64,000 nt of DNA from Campylobacter concisus (GTDB lineage Bacteria > Campylobacterota > Campylobacteria > Campylobacterales > Campylobacteraceae). Under the pieces are notes generated by a model. That model made no database searches. It was not told the origin of the DNA and saw nothing but the letters and a program-made list of their open reading frames with translations. Shown one piece after another: positions 1 to 9,942 of the stretch. The stretch is from NCBI RefSeq assembly GCF_003048675.2, contig NZ_CP060707.1:248001-312000 (forward strand). Direction: 5' to 3'. The stretch's first letter is position 1, and each line of letters starts with the position of its first letter. Position numbers and translations under genes: made by a program.

Positions 1-1
1 A

Positions 2-2446
2 AGCACGCAGGACTTTTCAAGCTACGCACTAAATGATGATATAAAACTAGCAAATGTTGATCTAGATAAATTCTCTGAGCCAATATTTAATAGCCCAATA
101 ATTAAAAACCTAAATAGAAAGGTGAAAAACCAAGGATACTACTACAGCCTTGATAGTATAAACTCTGCTTATATAGCAAATATCCTTGACAGTTTATATG
201 AAGCAAGAAATGAGAGCATAAGTAAATTTAAAAAAGAGGCCAAAGACAAAAACGTAAAAGCCTCAGCTTTAGTAATGGCAAATAACATAGAGCTAGACGC
301 TAAAGGCAACATAAGCCTAGCTGGAAGCGTAGTGGCTGATAGCTTAAATCTCAATGCAGATAAAAAGATAAAGCTAAAAGGTGCAGATCTAGCAACTAGT
401 AGAGATGCTAACATTTTGGCTAATGATATAGAGATAGATAGCTCTGATCTAAAATCTAAAAATCTAAGCTTAAATGCAAAGAATAATATAAATTTAGATC
501 AAAGCAAATCTCAGTTTAGCAAAGTCTCTAACCTAGAGGCTACAAACGATATAAATTTACAAGCTGGCAATGACATAAAAGTATCTGGCTCAAATTTAGA
601 TGCGAGTAGAGATATAAATTTAAACTCAGGCAATAATATAGAGATAAAAGCAGATGAGTTTAGCTACACTCATCATGTAAGCTCTAAAGGGATGAAATTT
701 GATGAGAGTGTAAAAAGAGTAAGCGCTGCAAATTTAAACGCAAATAGCGACATAAATTTAAATGCTAAAAATACTCTTTTAGTCTCATCAACTCATCTAA
801 ACGCACTAAAAGATATAAATTTAAATGCTAGTGATATCATACTAGCAGCGCAGTCAAACACTAGCGAAGCAACAGCTATAAATAGCTCTAAATCACTCCT
901 TTCTAAAAAGCAAACCATAGATAGCGCCGTAAGCTCAGAAGTAGTAAGCACTAGCCTAAAATCAGGCAATAATATAAATTTAAACTCAGCTAATGATATA
1001 TATCTAGTATCATCTAAGCTAAAATCAGACAAAGATATAAATTTAAACTCAAAGAGCAATATCCTCTTTGAAAATGGCTACAACGTAGAGGCTAGCTCTC
1101 ATACTTCTAAAAAGAGCAAGATATCTTTAAATCCAAACGCATTTTATAAGAGCAGCTTTGATCTTGTTGCAAATGGCAGTAAAAAGGCAGTTTATAGCAC
1201 TATAGACTCAGGCAATGATATAAATTTAAATGCCAAAAGTGCTCTTAGCCTAAAAGGTGCAAACCTAAACTCTGGCAATGATACAAATTTAAACGCAGAG
1301 CTTATAGCTATATCAAACACAAATGATGAAAGCTACCATAAAGAGGAGCATAAGAGTAGCAGAGTAGGTATCTTAAAGCCTAATGAAGTGCTAAAAGATA
1401 TCGTTGTCGATCTAAAAAGAAAGCTAAACCCTCTAAAAGAAGCAAAAGATAAATTTAGCTCACTTAGCACACCTACATTTGTAATAGGAAAAACATCTAC
1501 CAAATTTGAAAGCAATAGCCTAGAAGCTAAAGCCACTAACATAAAAGCTGGCAATAATATAAATATCAATGCCAATAAAGATATAAACATAGTAGCCTCA
1601 AATGTAGATGCTAAAGAGAACTTAAATTTAAAGGCTAATGAAGCGATAGAAATTTCATCTACAAATAGCATCTCTAATGCCAAGTCAGAATCAACCGCAA
1701 GAAAAATCCTAGGCAAACAAAGCGCGTCAGCAAGCTCAACAAATGAAGAGGTTGTTAGCTCAAATTTAAACTCCAAAAACATAAACATAGCCTCAAACCA
1801 AGATACTACACTTATAGGCTCAAATATCAGCGCAGATGAGAGCTTAGATATAAAAGCTGATAATTTAAATTTACTCCCAGCATCATATAGCCTAGAGAGC
1901 TCATCTAAATTTAAAGACTCAGGCTTTGGCGATCTAATGAAATCAAATGGTGAAGAGAGTAGCTCAAACTATAACCTTGCTACAAGCACACTATCGGCAA
2001 AAGATATAAGCCTAAGCTCAAATACCATAAACGCTCTAGCATCTGTAATAGAGGCTACTAATGTAGATGTAAATACAAAGCTTTTAAATTTAGTCTCAGC
2101 AAAGAGCACATCTGTAAATACAAGCCTAAGCAACAATGCAGGAGTTTTAACAGCTACTATAAAAACAAAAGGCAAGATAGAAGAGATAGAGATACCTGCC
2201 ATCATCAAAGTAAAAGATAAATTTACACTAAATGGTAAAGATATAACAGACAAGCTAGACACTACAGCCTTTAAAGCCATAAACGACTCTTTAAACTCAG
2301 AGGAATTTAAAGAAGGAGTTATAAGAGAGCTAAGATCAAACTCAAATACCCCAATAGATGAAGAGACAATAAATCAAGTAAAAGCAGTTCTAATATTAAA
2401 GAGTGGGAAGATAAGACAACTACTCTTAGCGGTATGGGAGCTCTAA
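2..2446 (+). CDS. cdiA: CdiA/filamentous-haemagglutinin-like exoprotein, 5' truncated by window, frameshifted at 3' end
   Basis: The frame is open from base 2, so the true start lies upstream of the window; the GTG at 122 is only the first internal start-like codon. The product is a long, Asn/Ser/Lys-rich repeat protein with many copies of a (D/N)INLN(A/S) motif, alternating with GNNI- and LNA-type units. This is typical of the beta-helical haemagglutinin repeats (FHA/CdiA family). Such proteins are exported by a TpsB/CdiB partner (not in this window) and carry a C-terminal toxin to neighbouring cells. Compared with the second copy at 6,200-6,330, one net base is missing near 2391-2397. The frame therefore ends at 2446, while the proper frame resumes with the DUF637-like segment at 2434. 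The gene is probably one polypeptide with the stretch that follows. Family is secure; whether the break is real is unclear. Confidence 0.85.
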   Translation, partial: STQDFSSYALNDDIKLANVDLDKFSEPIFNSPIIKNLNRKVKNQGYYYSLDSINSAYIANILDSLYEARNESISKFKKEAKDKNVKASALVMANNIELDAKGNISLAGSVVADSLNLNADKKIKLKGADLATSRDANILANDIEIDSSDLKSKNLSLNAKNNINLDQSKSQFSKVSNLEATNDINLQAGNDIKVSGSNLDASRDINLNSGNNIEIKADEFSYTHHVSSKGMKFDESVKRVSAANLNANSDINLNAKNTLLVSSTHLNALKDINLNASDIILAAQSNTSEATAINSSKSLLSKKQTIDSAVSSEVVSTSLKSGNNINLNSANDIYLVSSKLKSDKDINLNSKSNILFENGYNVEASSHTSKKSKISLNPNAFYKSSFDLVANGSKKAVYSTIDSGNDINLNAKSALSLKGANLNSGNDTNLNAELIAISNTNDESYHKEEHKSSRVGILKPNEVLKDIVVDLKRKLNPLKEAKDKFSSLSTPTFVIGKTSTKFESNSLEAKATNIKAGNNININANKDINIVASNVDAKENLNLKANEAIEISSTNSISNAKSESTARKILGKQSASASSTNEEVVSSNLNSKNINIASNQDTTLIGSNISADESLDIKADNLNLLPASYSLESSSKFKDSGFGDLMKSNGEESSSNYNLATSTLSAKDISLSSNTINALASVIEATNVDVNTKLLNLVSAKSTSVNTSLSNNAGVLTATIKTKGKIEEIEIPAIIKVKDKFTLNGKDITDKLDTTAFKAINDSLNSEEFKEGVIRELRSNSNTPIDEETINQVKAVLILKSGKIRQLLLAVWEL

Positions 2447-3860
2447 TAATAACAGCCATCGTTACATTCCTAACAGCAGGAGCTGGAACCGCTGTAGCTG
2501 GAGCACTTGGAGCTGCTGCTAGCTCAACCGCAAGTGCAGCCATATCAGCTATGACAACAGCTGTCATAGCAAACTCAACAGTCCAACTAACAAACAATCT
2601 CTTATCTCATGGCAAGGTTAAGTGACGCATCATCCCTAGCTAAATCAGCCATTAGTGCAGGGGAGTAGGGACTCATATGTTAGTAGCTATATATCAAGTA
2701 TAAGCACTCTAAGTAATACTAATATCATAAATACACCAACTTATACTTTCTCTTATGCAGACCTACTAAAGCTCCACATCAAACGCAGCAATAAACTCTG
2801 CCATCTATAAAACAAACTTTAAAGATGCACTACTATCAAATTTAATCTCTAAAGCAACAGACAATGCTTACAAGGCAGTAGGAGGCTACTCAAGCAGTGA
2901 AGCAAATATAAACTCTAACTCACTATTTAAAGAATCAGGCTTAGGTAAGATAGCTCTTCACTCAGCCGTAGGAGCACTATCAGCAAAGTTATCTCATGAA
3001 AACGTTGCAGCTGGTGCATTAAGTGGAGCTGTAAATGAAGCAGTCTCTTCTATATTATATAAAGACACATCAAATATGAGCACTAAAGAGATAGAAGCTT
3101 ATAACAATAAACGCCTACTAGCATCCCAGCTAATAGGAATAATAGCTGGAGGCATAGCTAATGGAGATAAAGGAGCAAACACAGGATATAAGATAACCAC
3201 AAGTGCAGATACTTATAATAGACAGCTTCATCAAAGAGAGATAGACTTTATAAACAATAAAAACAATATAGAAAGCTTTAAATCAAAGCTTCAAACTACA
3301 ACAAATAAAATTTATAGTGATGATGAAGCAAAATCTATCCTAGCAAAAGCAGCACTATCTCTAACAGATAGATCATTTAACGAAGCATATAGACAAAGCC
3401 TAAGCTCAAATGAGTCTTTACAATATAGAACTAGCAACAATTTCATAAAAGCAAGTAGCTTTTTACAATACAACAGCCTAGATAATACAAATGCCTTTAA
3501 TCCAGATAAAAAGCAATATGAGGATAGGGTATATCTATCTAGATAGTTTTACTAACAATAGAAGGACACATGATAAAAGCAATTTAAAAGTAGATACAAA
3601 AGCTTAGTAATGATATAGCAAACTTTGCAACAGGGTTTGCAAAAGGTGGAATAAATCTTGTAAAAGATACAATAACGGGAGTTTATCATTTAGTAAATAA
3701 CCCAAAAGAATTTGTTAATGCGTTGGCTAATATCCCAAATATACCAAGTGAAATAAAAGAAGGTATAGACAAAGGCGACCTTGATGTAGTATTAGGTGAC
3801 TATGAGAGTGTAACTGCAAGGGATACTGAATTTATAGCTGGACTTACTGGCTCTGGTGCT
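1067..3860 (+). repeat. Long direct repeat, copy 1 (cdiA 3' half)
   Basis: This stretch recurs at 4933-7725 in the same orientation. The copies match from tttgaaaatggctacaac to the end of the pre-toxin linker, where sequence diverges just after the codons for TGSGA. The divergence point marks where the variable toxin domain starts. A shorter part (3488-3860) is present a third time at 16,619-16,990. Confidence 0.9.
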
Positions 3861-4364
3861 ATTACAAACAAAGCTGGAAAAGCAACTTGGGATAGAGTTG
3901 GCGATGGTGTTTTAAAGCCAATTGACGATATTGTTGATAGTTTTTCGAAATATCATATAAATAATACCTTGAGTGGTTTAGACAATTTTTCAAAAAATAT
4001 ACCAAACATTGGCAATATTCCAAATAGAGAACTTGCACAAAATATAAATAAAGCGGTGCAAGATATTATTAAGGAACCTATAAAAACAAATACACAACTT
4101 AAAAAACATAATGGCTCTATCTATAACAATTATGAGAAAATTTGATTACCATCTATATCTAACGGAAAAAGAAATACAATATAGAGAATACAGGGTGGAA
4201 CCAGTAGATAAAGCAAAAATGTTCATAGAATAGTAGTGGGAAGCGACGGAACTATATTACTCAAACAACCATTATGGACAAAAATGGGAATGGTATCCCT
4301 TTTTATAGAGTTGGTGTATTGCCAAAAAGAAACGATAAATAAAATGTTTGGAGGTATTAAATGA
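2434..4364 (+). pseudogene. 3' continuation of cdiA copy 1: DUF637-like and pre-toxin region plus RNase-like toxin tail, several frameshifts
   Basis: Reading across indels gives the hydrophobic Ala/Thr-rich DUF637-type segment (from 2434), a pre-toxin region containing YNRQLHQREIDFI (about 3215), and the linker ANIPNIPSEIKEGIDKGD (about 3723). A unique toxin then begins near 3860. Against the intact copy at 6,330-7,725 there are small indels near 2624, 2661, 2769, 3412, 3440-3480, 3530, 3558 and 3600, and almost no simple substitutions. The toxin tail reads YREYRVEP, then HRIVVGSDGT, a NHYG and an FYRVG motif, after correcting single A-run errors. That resembles microbial RNase N1/T1-type CdiA tails (inference). 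The corrected C-terminus GVLPKETINKMFGGIK ends in a TGA overlapping the ATG of the immunity gene at 4361. Frame-intact pieces are 2434-2625, 3076-3546 and 3723-4145. Confidence 0.75.
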
Positions 4365-4833
4365 TAGAAGTTAGAATTGATTTTTGATGAAATTGATAAG
4401 ATTAGAGAATTGAACTATGCTTATGGCAATCGTATTCCAGAAAATATAAAAGAAAAGATGCTATATTTTTTATCGCTAAAACTAAATTACCTCCAACTCA
4501 TAATTGGGATACATTTAAAGATTCTATCAATATTTGCATTTTTAAGGAATTGCAAGAATTTAAACCAGAAGACGGTTGGGCTAGCTATGATGAATTACTT
4601 TAATGATAAAAAGAAGAAGATAATAAATGTGGAGTTAAAAAAATAAACAAGGCGTTAGGGATAATTTAAAGTTAATTTTTTTATAAATTTTTAATAAATT
4701 TTACAAAGAACATAACGAATTAGCAAATAAATTATTGGATTTCATCAGCGATGTGAAAAAGTGAAATGTTAAATTACTGTGATAAAAAAATAATAATGAT
4801 TTTTAAAATATTACAGTAGTTATCAAAAGTTAA
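4361..4833 (+). pseudogene. Immunity gene (CdiI) for the RNase-like toxin, frame-broken
   Basis: The ATG at 4361 overlaps the corrected stop of the toxin (ATGA). Reading across frames gives IDFDEIDKIRELNYAYGNR, then a WDTFKDS segment, then DGWASYDELL, and finally a FYKEHNELANKLLDFISDV / LNITVVIKS tail ending at 4833. The same order of motifs occurs in the product of 10,432-10,894 (IDFEELEKDVIYADEFGE, DEWGSYEEYLQEK, ANDLLVLLNDVI, LNITIVIES). The two are therefore paralogous immunity genes of about 155-160 residues. A 270-residue-scale start-to-stop frame is not available; the longest open piece is 4377-4646. I do not recognise a named Imm family. The function as antitoxin rests on position and on the conserved pairing with the same kind of toxin tail. 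Confidence 0.6.
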
Positions 4834-4932
4834 AAGATGAAAATAACTCAAAATAAACAAGTGAAGTTAGAAATTTTGAAGGTGTAAAAACGGAGTCAAA
4901 TTAAAATTCAAATCATCGCTTGATCTATAGTA
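4834..4932 (+). other. Short spacer before the second cdiA copy
   Basis: Between the end of the immunity remnant and the abrupt start of the long repeat at 4933 there is about 100 bases of A-rich sequence. I see no gene, hairpin or insertion-sequence end in it. It marks the recombination or duplication junction. Confidence 0.5.
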
Positions 4933-7725
4933 GTTTGAAAATGGCTACAACGTAGAGGCTAGCTCTCATACTTCTAAAAAGAGCAAGATATCTTTAAATC
5001 CAAACGCATTTTATAAGAGCAGCTTTGATCTTGTTGCAAATGGCAGTAAAAAGGCAGTTTATAGCACTATAGACTCAGGCAATGATATAAATTTAAATGC
5101 CAAAAGTGCTCTTAGCCTAAAAGGTGCAAACCTAAACTCTGGCAATGATACAAATTTAAACGCAGAGCTTATAGCTATATCAAACACAAATGATGAAAGC
5201 TACCATAAAGAGGAGCATAAGAGTAGCAGAGTAGGGTATCTTAAAAGCCTAATGAAGTGCTAAAAGATATCGTTGTCGATCTAAAAAGAAAGCTAAACCC
5301 TCTAAAAAGAAGCAAAAGATAAATTTAGCTCACTTAGCACACCTACATTTGTAATAGGAAAAACATCTACCAAGATTTCAGAAAGCAATAGCCTAGAAGC
5401 TAAAAGCCACTAACATAAAAAGCTGGCAATAATATAAATATCAATGCCAATAAAGATATAAACATAGTAGCCTCAAATGTAGATGCTAAAGAGAACTTAA
5501 ATTTAAAGGCTAATGAAGCGATAGAAATTTCATCTACAAATAGCATCTCTAATGCCAAGTCAGAATCAACCGCAAGAAAAATCCTAGGCAAACAAAGCGC
5601 GTCAGCAAGCTCAACAAATGAAGAGGTTGTTAGCTCAAATTTAAACTCCAAAAACATAAACATAGCCTCAAACCAAGATACTACACTTATAGGCTCAAAT
5701 ATCAGCGCAGATGAGAGCTTAGATATAAAAGCTGATAATTTAAATTTACTCCCAGCATCATATAGCCTAGAGAGCTCATCTAAATTTAAAGACTCAGGCT
5801 TTGGCGATCTAATGAAATCAAATGGTGAAGAGAGTAGCTCAAACTATAACCTTGCTACAAGCACACTATCGGCAAAAGATATAAGCCTAAGCTCAAATAC
5901 CATAAACGCTCTAGCATCTGTAATAGAGGCTACTAATGTAGATGTAAATACAAAGCTTTTAAATTTAGTCTCAGCAAAGAGCACATCTGTAAATACAAGC
6001 CTAAGCAACAATGCAGGAGTTTTAACAGCTACTATAAAAACAAAAGGCAAGATAGAAGAGATAGAGATACCTGCCATCATCAAAGTAAAAGATAAATTTA
6101 CACTAAATGGTAAAGATATAACAGACAAGCTAGACACTACAGCCTTTAAAGCCATAAACGACTCTTTAAACTCAGAGGAATTTAAAGAAGGAGTTATAAG
6201 AGAGCTAAGATCAAACTCAAATACCCCAATAGATGAAGAGACAATAAATCAAGTAAAAGCAGTTCTAAATTCTAAAGAGTGGGAAGATAAGACAACTACT
6301 CTTAGCGGTATGGGAGCTCTAATAATAACAGCCATCGTTACATTCCTAACAGCAGGAGCTGGAACCGCTGTAGCTGGAGCACTTGGAGCTGCTGCTAGCT
6401 CAACCGCAAGTGCAGCCATATCAGCTATGACAACAGCTGTCATAGCAAACTCAACAGTCCAACTAACAAACAATCTCTTATCTCATGGCAAGGTTAAATT
6501 TGACGCATCATCCCTAGCTAAATCAGCCATTAGTGCAGGGGTAGGCTCATATGTTAGTAGCTATATATCAAGTATAAGCACTCTAAGTAATACTAATATC
6601 ATAAATACACCAACTTATACTTTCTCTTATGCAGACCTACTAAGCTCCACATCAAACGCAGCAATAAACTCTGCCATCTATAAAACAAACTTTAAAGATG
6701 CACTACTATCAAATTTAATCTCTAAAGCAACAGACAATGCTTACAAGGCAGTAGGAGGCTACTCAAGCAGTGAAGCAAATATAAACTCTAACTCACTATT
6801 TAAAGAATCAGGCTTAGGTAAGATAGCTCTTCACTCAGCCGTAGGAGCACTATCAGCAAAGTTATCTCATGAAAACGTTGCAGCTGGTGCATTAAGTGGA
6901 GCTGTAAATGAAGCAGTCTCTTCTATATTATATAAAGACACATCAAATATGAGCACTAAAGAGATAGAAGCTTATAACAATAAACGCCTACTAGCATCCC
7001 AGCTAATAGGAATAATAGCTGGAGGCATAGCTAATGGAGATAAAGGAGCAAACACAGGATATAAGATAACCACAAGTGCAGATACTTATAATAGACAGCT
7101 TCATCAAAGAGAGATAGACTTTATAAACAATAAAAACAATATAGAAAGCTTTAAATCAAAGCTTCAAACTACAACAAATAAAATTTATAGTGATGATGAA
7201 GCAAAATCTATCCTAGCAAAAGCAGCACTATCTCTAACAGATAGATCATTTAACGAAGCATATAGACAAAGCCTAAGCTCAAATGATCTTTACAATATAG
7301 AACTAGCAACAAATTTCATAAAGCAAAGTAGCTTTTACAATACAAGCCTAGATAATACAAATGCCTTTAATCCAGATAAAAAGCAATATGAGGATAGGTA
7401 TATCTATCTAGATAGTTTTACTAACAATAGAGAATTTTATGATAAAAATTTAAAAGTAGATACAAAGCTTAGTAATGATATAGCAAACTTTGCAACAGGG
7501 TTTGCAAAAGGTGGAATAAATCTTGTAAAAGATACAATAACGGGAGTTTATCATTTAGTAAATAACCCAAAAGAATTTGTTAATGCGTTGGCTAATATCC
7601 CAAATATACCAAGTGAAATAAAAGAAGGTATAGACAAAGGCGACCTTGATGTAGTATTAGGTGACTATGAGAGTGTAACTGCAAGGGATACTGAATTTAT
7701 AGCTGGACTTACTGGCTCTGGTGCT
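4933..7725 (+). repeat. Long direct repeat, copy 2 (cdiA 3' half)
   Basis: Second copy of the 1067-3860 segment, starting in mid-gene without the upstream haemagglutinin repeats. Extra bases relative to copy 1 occur at about 5235, 5242, 5306, 5373, 5402 and 5417. From about 5422 onward this copy is open to its toxin domain. It is thus clean exactly where copy 1 is broken, and broken where copy 1 is clean. Confidence 0.9.
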
Positions 7726-8148
7726 GTTGCAAACAAAGCTGGAAAAGCAGCTTGGGATAGGTTTGGTAAAAAGCCTAGTGAGGTAACTAGTGATGTTACT
7801 AAAATAGACAATCCAGCCATAGAGGCAGTAAAAGACAAAGATAGTGCCGCAAATGTTGCTTTGTATGAAAAGTATAAGAAGGAACTTTATTTTTTGGAGA
7901 TATTTAATTCCGATGGCACCTTAACCGAAAATGCTATTAAAGCATCTAAAATAATAAATTCCTCCTCTGGGGAGAAGATAGGCAATAAAAAGCTTATTGC
8001 AGAACTATCAAAACGTGGTGATATAAAAGATTGGGTTAAAGCAAAGGTAAAAGTAGGTAAAGATGAAGTCCATTTTTATAAAAATTTAAAAACCAATGAA
8101 GTGTACTATGAGATGGATTATAAAACAAAATTTGGTGGTAAAAAATGA
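5812..8148 (+). CDS. cdiA: CdiA C-terminal region (orphan module, copy 2) with a distinct toxin domain
   Basis: 778 codons from the first ATG, but the same frame is open back to about 5422. Beyond that, indels break homologous sequence reaching to 4933, so the natural unit is longer and this ATG is probably not a native start. Order: haemagglutinin-type region, DUF637-type hydrophobic segment (about residues 165-230), pre-toxin region with YNRQLHQREIDFI (about 430), linker to KIDNP (about 665), then a unique toxin of about 110 residues. The toxin tail has VHFYKN and EVYYEMDYKTKF, like other FHA/CdiA tails whose activity I cannot name. The stop overlaps the next ATG by 4 bases. Without its own secretion signal it is either a donor of new C-termini to the upstream cdiA by recombination or a dead remnant (inference). 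Confidence 0.8.
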   Translation: MKSNGEESSSNYNLATSTLSAKDISLSSNTINALASVIEATNVDVNTKLLNLVSAKSTSVNTSLSNNAGVLTATIKTKGKIEEIEIPAIIKVKDKFTLNGKDITDKLDTTAFKAINDSLNSEEFKEGVIRELRSNSNTPIDEETINQVKAVLNSKEWEDKTTTLSGMGALIITAIVTFLTAGAGTAVAGALGAAASSTASAAISAMTTAVIANSTVQLTNNLLSHGKVKFDASSLAKSAISAGVGSYVSSYISSISTLSNTNIINTPTYTFSYADLLSSTSNAAINSAIYKTNFKDALLSNLISKATDNAYKAVGGYSSSEANINSNSLFKESGLGKIALHSAVGALSAKLSHENVAAGALSGAVNEAVSSILYKDTSNMSTKEIEAYNNKRLLASQLIGIIAGGIANGDKGANTGYKITTSADTYNRQLHQREIDFINNKNNIESFKSKLQTTTNKIYSDDEAKSILAKAALSLTDRSFNEAYRQSLSSNDLYNIELATNFIKQSSFYNTSLDNTNAFNPDKKQYEDRYIYLDSFTNNREFYDKNLKVDTKLSNDIANFATGFAKGGINLVKDTITGVYHLVNNPKEFVNALANIPNIPSEIKEGIDKGDLDVVLGDYESVTARDTEFIAGLTGSGAVANKAGKAAWDRFGKKPSEVTSDVTKIDNPAIEAVKDKDSAANVALYEKYKKELYFLEIFNSDGTLTENAIKASKIINSSSGEKIGNKKLIAELSKRGDIKDWVKAKVKVGKDEVHFYKNLKTNEVYYEMDYKTKFGGKK

Positions 8149-8780
8149 AAGTAAAACTAAAATCAACCATTGATATTTCATCGCTTGAGCTTCGCGAGCT
8201 AAGTGCATTTGATGCGCTTAAAAAAGATACTATTTATGATGTCTTGCTGATGGAGATGTATGAAGGGAAGGTAAAATTTATCATTGTGTATGACAAGGAT
8301 GATTTTGATGGCATTTGCGGATTTAGTGCTGAGCTTTTTGATATTATTGATGGCAGTATCCCAAATAGATGGAATATTGTTAGGATAAACGATGTCTTAA
8401 GTATTGCCCCAAGAAATATTAATTATGAAAATTTTTGGTCGGATTTACAAGAAATCTTTGAAGATGATCTAAATTTTAGAGAAAAAGATAAGAGATACTA
8501 TTTTGCATTCAGAAATTATCTGATTGAGTTTGCTGGTTTTATTGATTTTAAAATTTATAAAAGAGAATTTAGAAAAATCTTTAACGACTATCAAGATCCA
8601 AGTATCAAAGCTATCGGAGTAGATACGCAAGAAGATAGCTATGTGGTTTGTCCGCATTGTTATAATGCAGAGCAAGTAAGCGCAGAACTAGGTGTTATAA
8701 AGTGCGAAAAATGCCACCAAGAATATAACAACCCACTTGCCAAAATTTGTCCAAGTGGGATAGAAGTGGTGGATGAATAG
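8145..8780 (+). CDS. Probable CDI immunity protein with a C-terminal zinc-ribbon-like motif
   Basis: 211 residues, beginning with an ATG that overlaps the toxin stop (ATGA), the arrangement seen for cognate cdiA-CT/cdiI pairs. The protein is soluble and acidic, without a signal peptide, as expected for a cytoplasmic antitoxin. The last 50 residues contain CPHC (about 168) and CEKC (about 186), spaced like a rubredoxin-type zinc ribbon, followed by one more Cys (KICPSG). This is unusual for immunity proteins and may be a separable metal-binding module. I do not recognise the family. Role inferred from context only. Confidence 0.65.
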   Translation: MKVKLKSTIDISSLELRELSAFDALKKDTIYDVLLMEMYEGKVKFIIVYDKDDFDGICGFSAELFDIIDGSIPNRWNIVRINDVLSIAPRNINYENFWSDLQEIFEDDLNFREKDKRYYFAFRNYLIEFAGFIDFKIYKREFRKIFNDYQDPSIKAIGVDTQEDSYVVCPHCYNAEQVSAELGVIKCEKCHQEYNNPLAKICPSGIEVVDE

Positions 8781-9024
8781 CTAGTAATAATTATTATAGT
8801 TGCATACTTCAGCAGAAAACCTGAGAAATGGGGTAAAACAACTGGTAGTATGGATACTTGGGAATTTGCAAGGCATGAAGCATTTGAAAGATATTTTTAA
8901 ATTCTAATATTAAATTTAAGAAAGTTACAAATAGTAAAGGTATAACATTTTTGGAAAAAGATTACCAGATGGTCGTGGCATTAGATTGGAATTAAATGGA
9001 AATTTTAAAGGTTTTATAGATTGA
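8781..9024 (+). pseudogene. Displaced toxin C-terminal fragment
   Basis: Two frames joined give KPEKWGKTTGSMDTWEFARH, then a VTNSKGITF stretch, then LPDGRGIRLELNGNFKGFID and a TGA at 9022-9024. The DGRxxRxxxNGxFxGF ending is a pattern I associate with nuclease-like polymorphic toxin tails (family not certain). No start codon or upstream export region is present, so this is an orphan C-terminus. The stop overlaps the ATG of the following immunity remnant. Confidence 0.55.
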
Positions 9025-9466
9025 TGGAAATATTAGAATTGTTATTAGATAAAGTAAAATTAGAAGATTGCTTAAATTTAACAAAAGTATTGATAGAAAA
9101 ATCTGAGGAAATATTAAATGTAAAATCCACTATTTATCCTAATTTATCAAAAAGAAAATTATAAAAATTTTTAGGTTTGATGAAACACAAAATGGGTATA
9201 TATATTTTCAGTTCAAAGAAATTCAAAATTTTTTGATTTAAAAATTTTGAATTTTTGAACTATATATTCTAATATATAATAATGAAAACGAACTAACATT
9301 ATCTTTTGATTTTAATGAAGCAAATAAAATCCCTTACAAAATTCTATTGATTTTTTTGCAAGAAAATGGCAAATGCATTAAATACAAAGTTTTATTATTG
9401 TGGTTTAGAGCCTGCTCATGATACCAACACACAGTTTTTACATACAATGGTGTAGGAAAAAAATAA
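9024..9466 (+). pseudogene. Immunity gene remnant paired with the 8781 toxin tail
   Basis: Starts MEILELLLDKVKLEDCLNLT at an ATG overlapping the toxin stop. After frameshifts it reads NGYIYFQFKEIQNF, NENELTLSFDFNEANK and FYYCGLEPAHDTNTQFFTYN, ending near 9466. The coherent amino-acid text across frames, and the loss or gain of single bases in A or T runs, indicate a formerly or actually intact gene of about 145 residues. Family not recognised. Confidence 0.55.
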
Positions 9467-9508
9467 AGTGGTAAATAAAATAATAAAATCGAGTTTATGG
9501 AAATCTTA

Positions 9509-9911
9509 ATGCTATTAAGGGAAATTAAAATGAGAAAAATAAGGGAATTATTGGCAAAGTCTTTGTTTAGATTTGCTTCAACAGATTATCAAATACATTA
9601 TATTGATAATTCTACTATTTACGAGTATGTGGCGCCAGAAGACTTAATTGAAGAAGTTGCAAATTTTTGTAGAGAAGCACAATTAGATTGTTTCAAAAAT
9701 AATTTTTCAGAACGAGAATTAGAATTTGCAAATATATTGCGAAATAAAAATACTCAACCTGCCAAATGGTGATATATACGGAACAACTATATGGGCTGGA
9801 TTAAAAAAATAGATGCAGAAAAAAATTTCTTTAAATATTTTGGGTTATCGAATAAAAAGATTTTGATTATAATACAATAGATAATATAGACTGCAATGAT
9901 TTTGGTAAATA
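9509..9911 (+). pseudogene. Immunity gene remnant, paralogue of 9943-10352 and 19333-19659
   Basis: From the ATG at 9509 (the same frame is open from 9497) the product reads MLLREIKMRKIRELLAKSLF, then FASTDYQIHYIDNST. This is clearly related to MLLWENKNVSTKKILLERLF and LASTEYQKKYIDNAT at 19333. The frame stops at 9772. One base shift carries it on as NGDIYGTTIWAGLKKIDAEK and FFKYFGLSNKKDFDYN to a stop at 9911. The bases just before encode a YGNLNAI toxin end in another frame, as at 19,323. It is probably a 130-residue cytoplasmic antitoxin. Confidence 0.55.
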
Positions 9912-9942
9912 AAATAACAAAAATCAGATTTACGGAAATCTT

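Noticed and set aside
560-1250. Regularly recurring ataaatttaaa units resembling a CRISPR array
   Set aside because: They are in-frame codons of the DINLN haemagglutinin repeat with variable spacing and no fixed spacer length; no cas genes are present.
1333-2280. Long minus-strand open frames opposite the cdiA repeats (and their duplicates near 5400-6473)
   Set aside because: They mirror the codon pattern of the Ser/Leu/Asn-rich plus-strand gene, give hydrophobic low-complexity text and have no ribosome sites. The same shadows recur in both repeat copies.
4834-4932. Search for an insertion sequence or integrase site at the cdiA duplication junction
   Set aside because: No transposase fragment, terminal inverted repeat, target duplication or tRNA gene is visible there or at the other array junctions.
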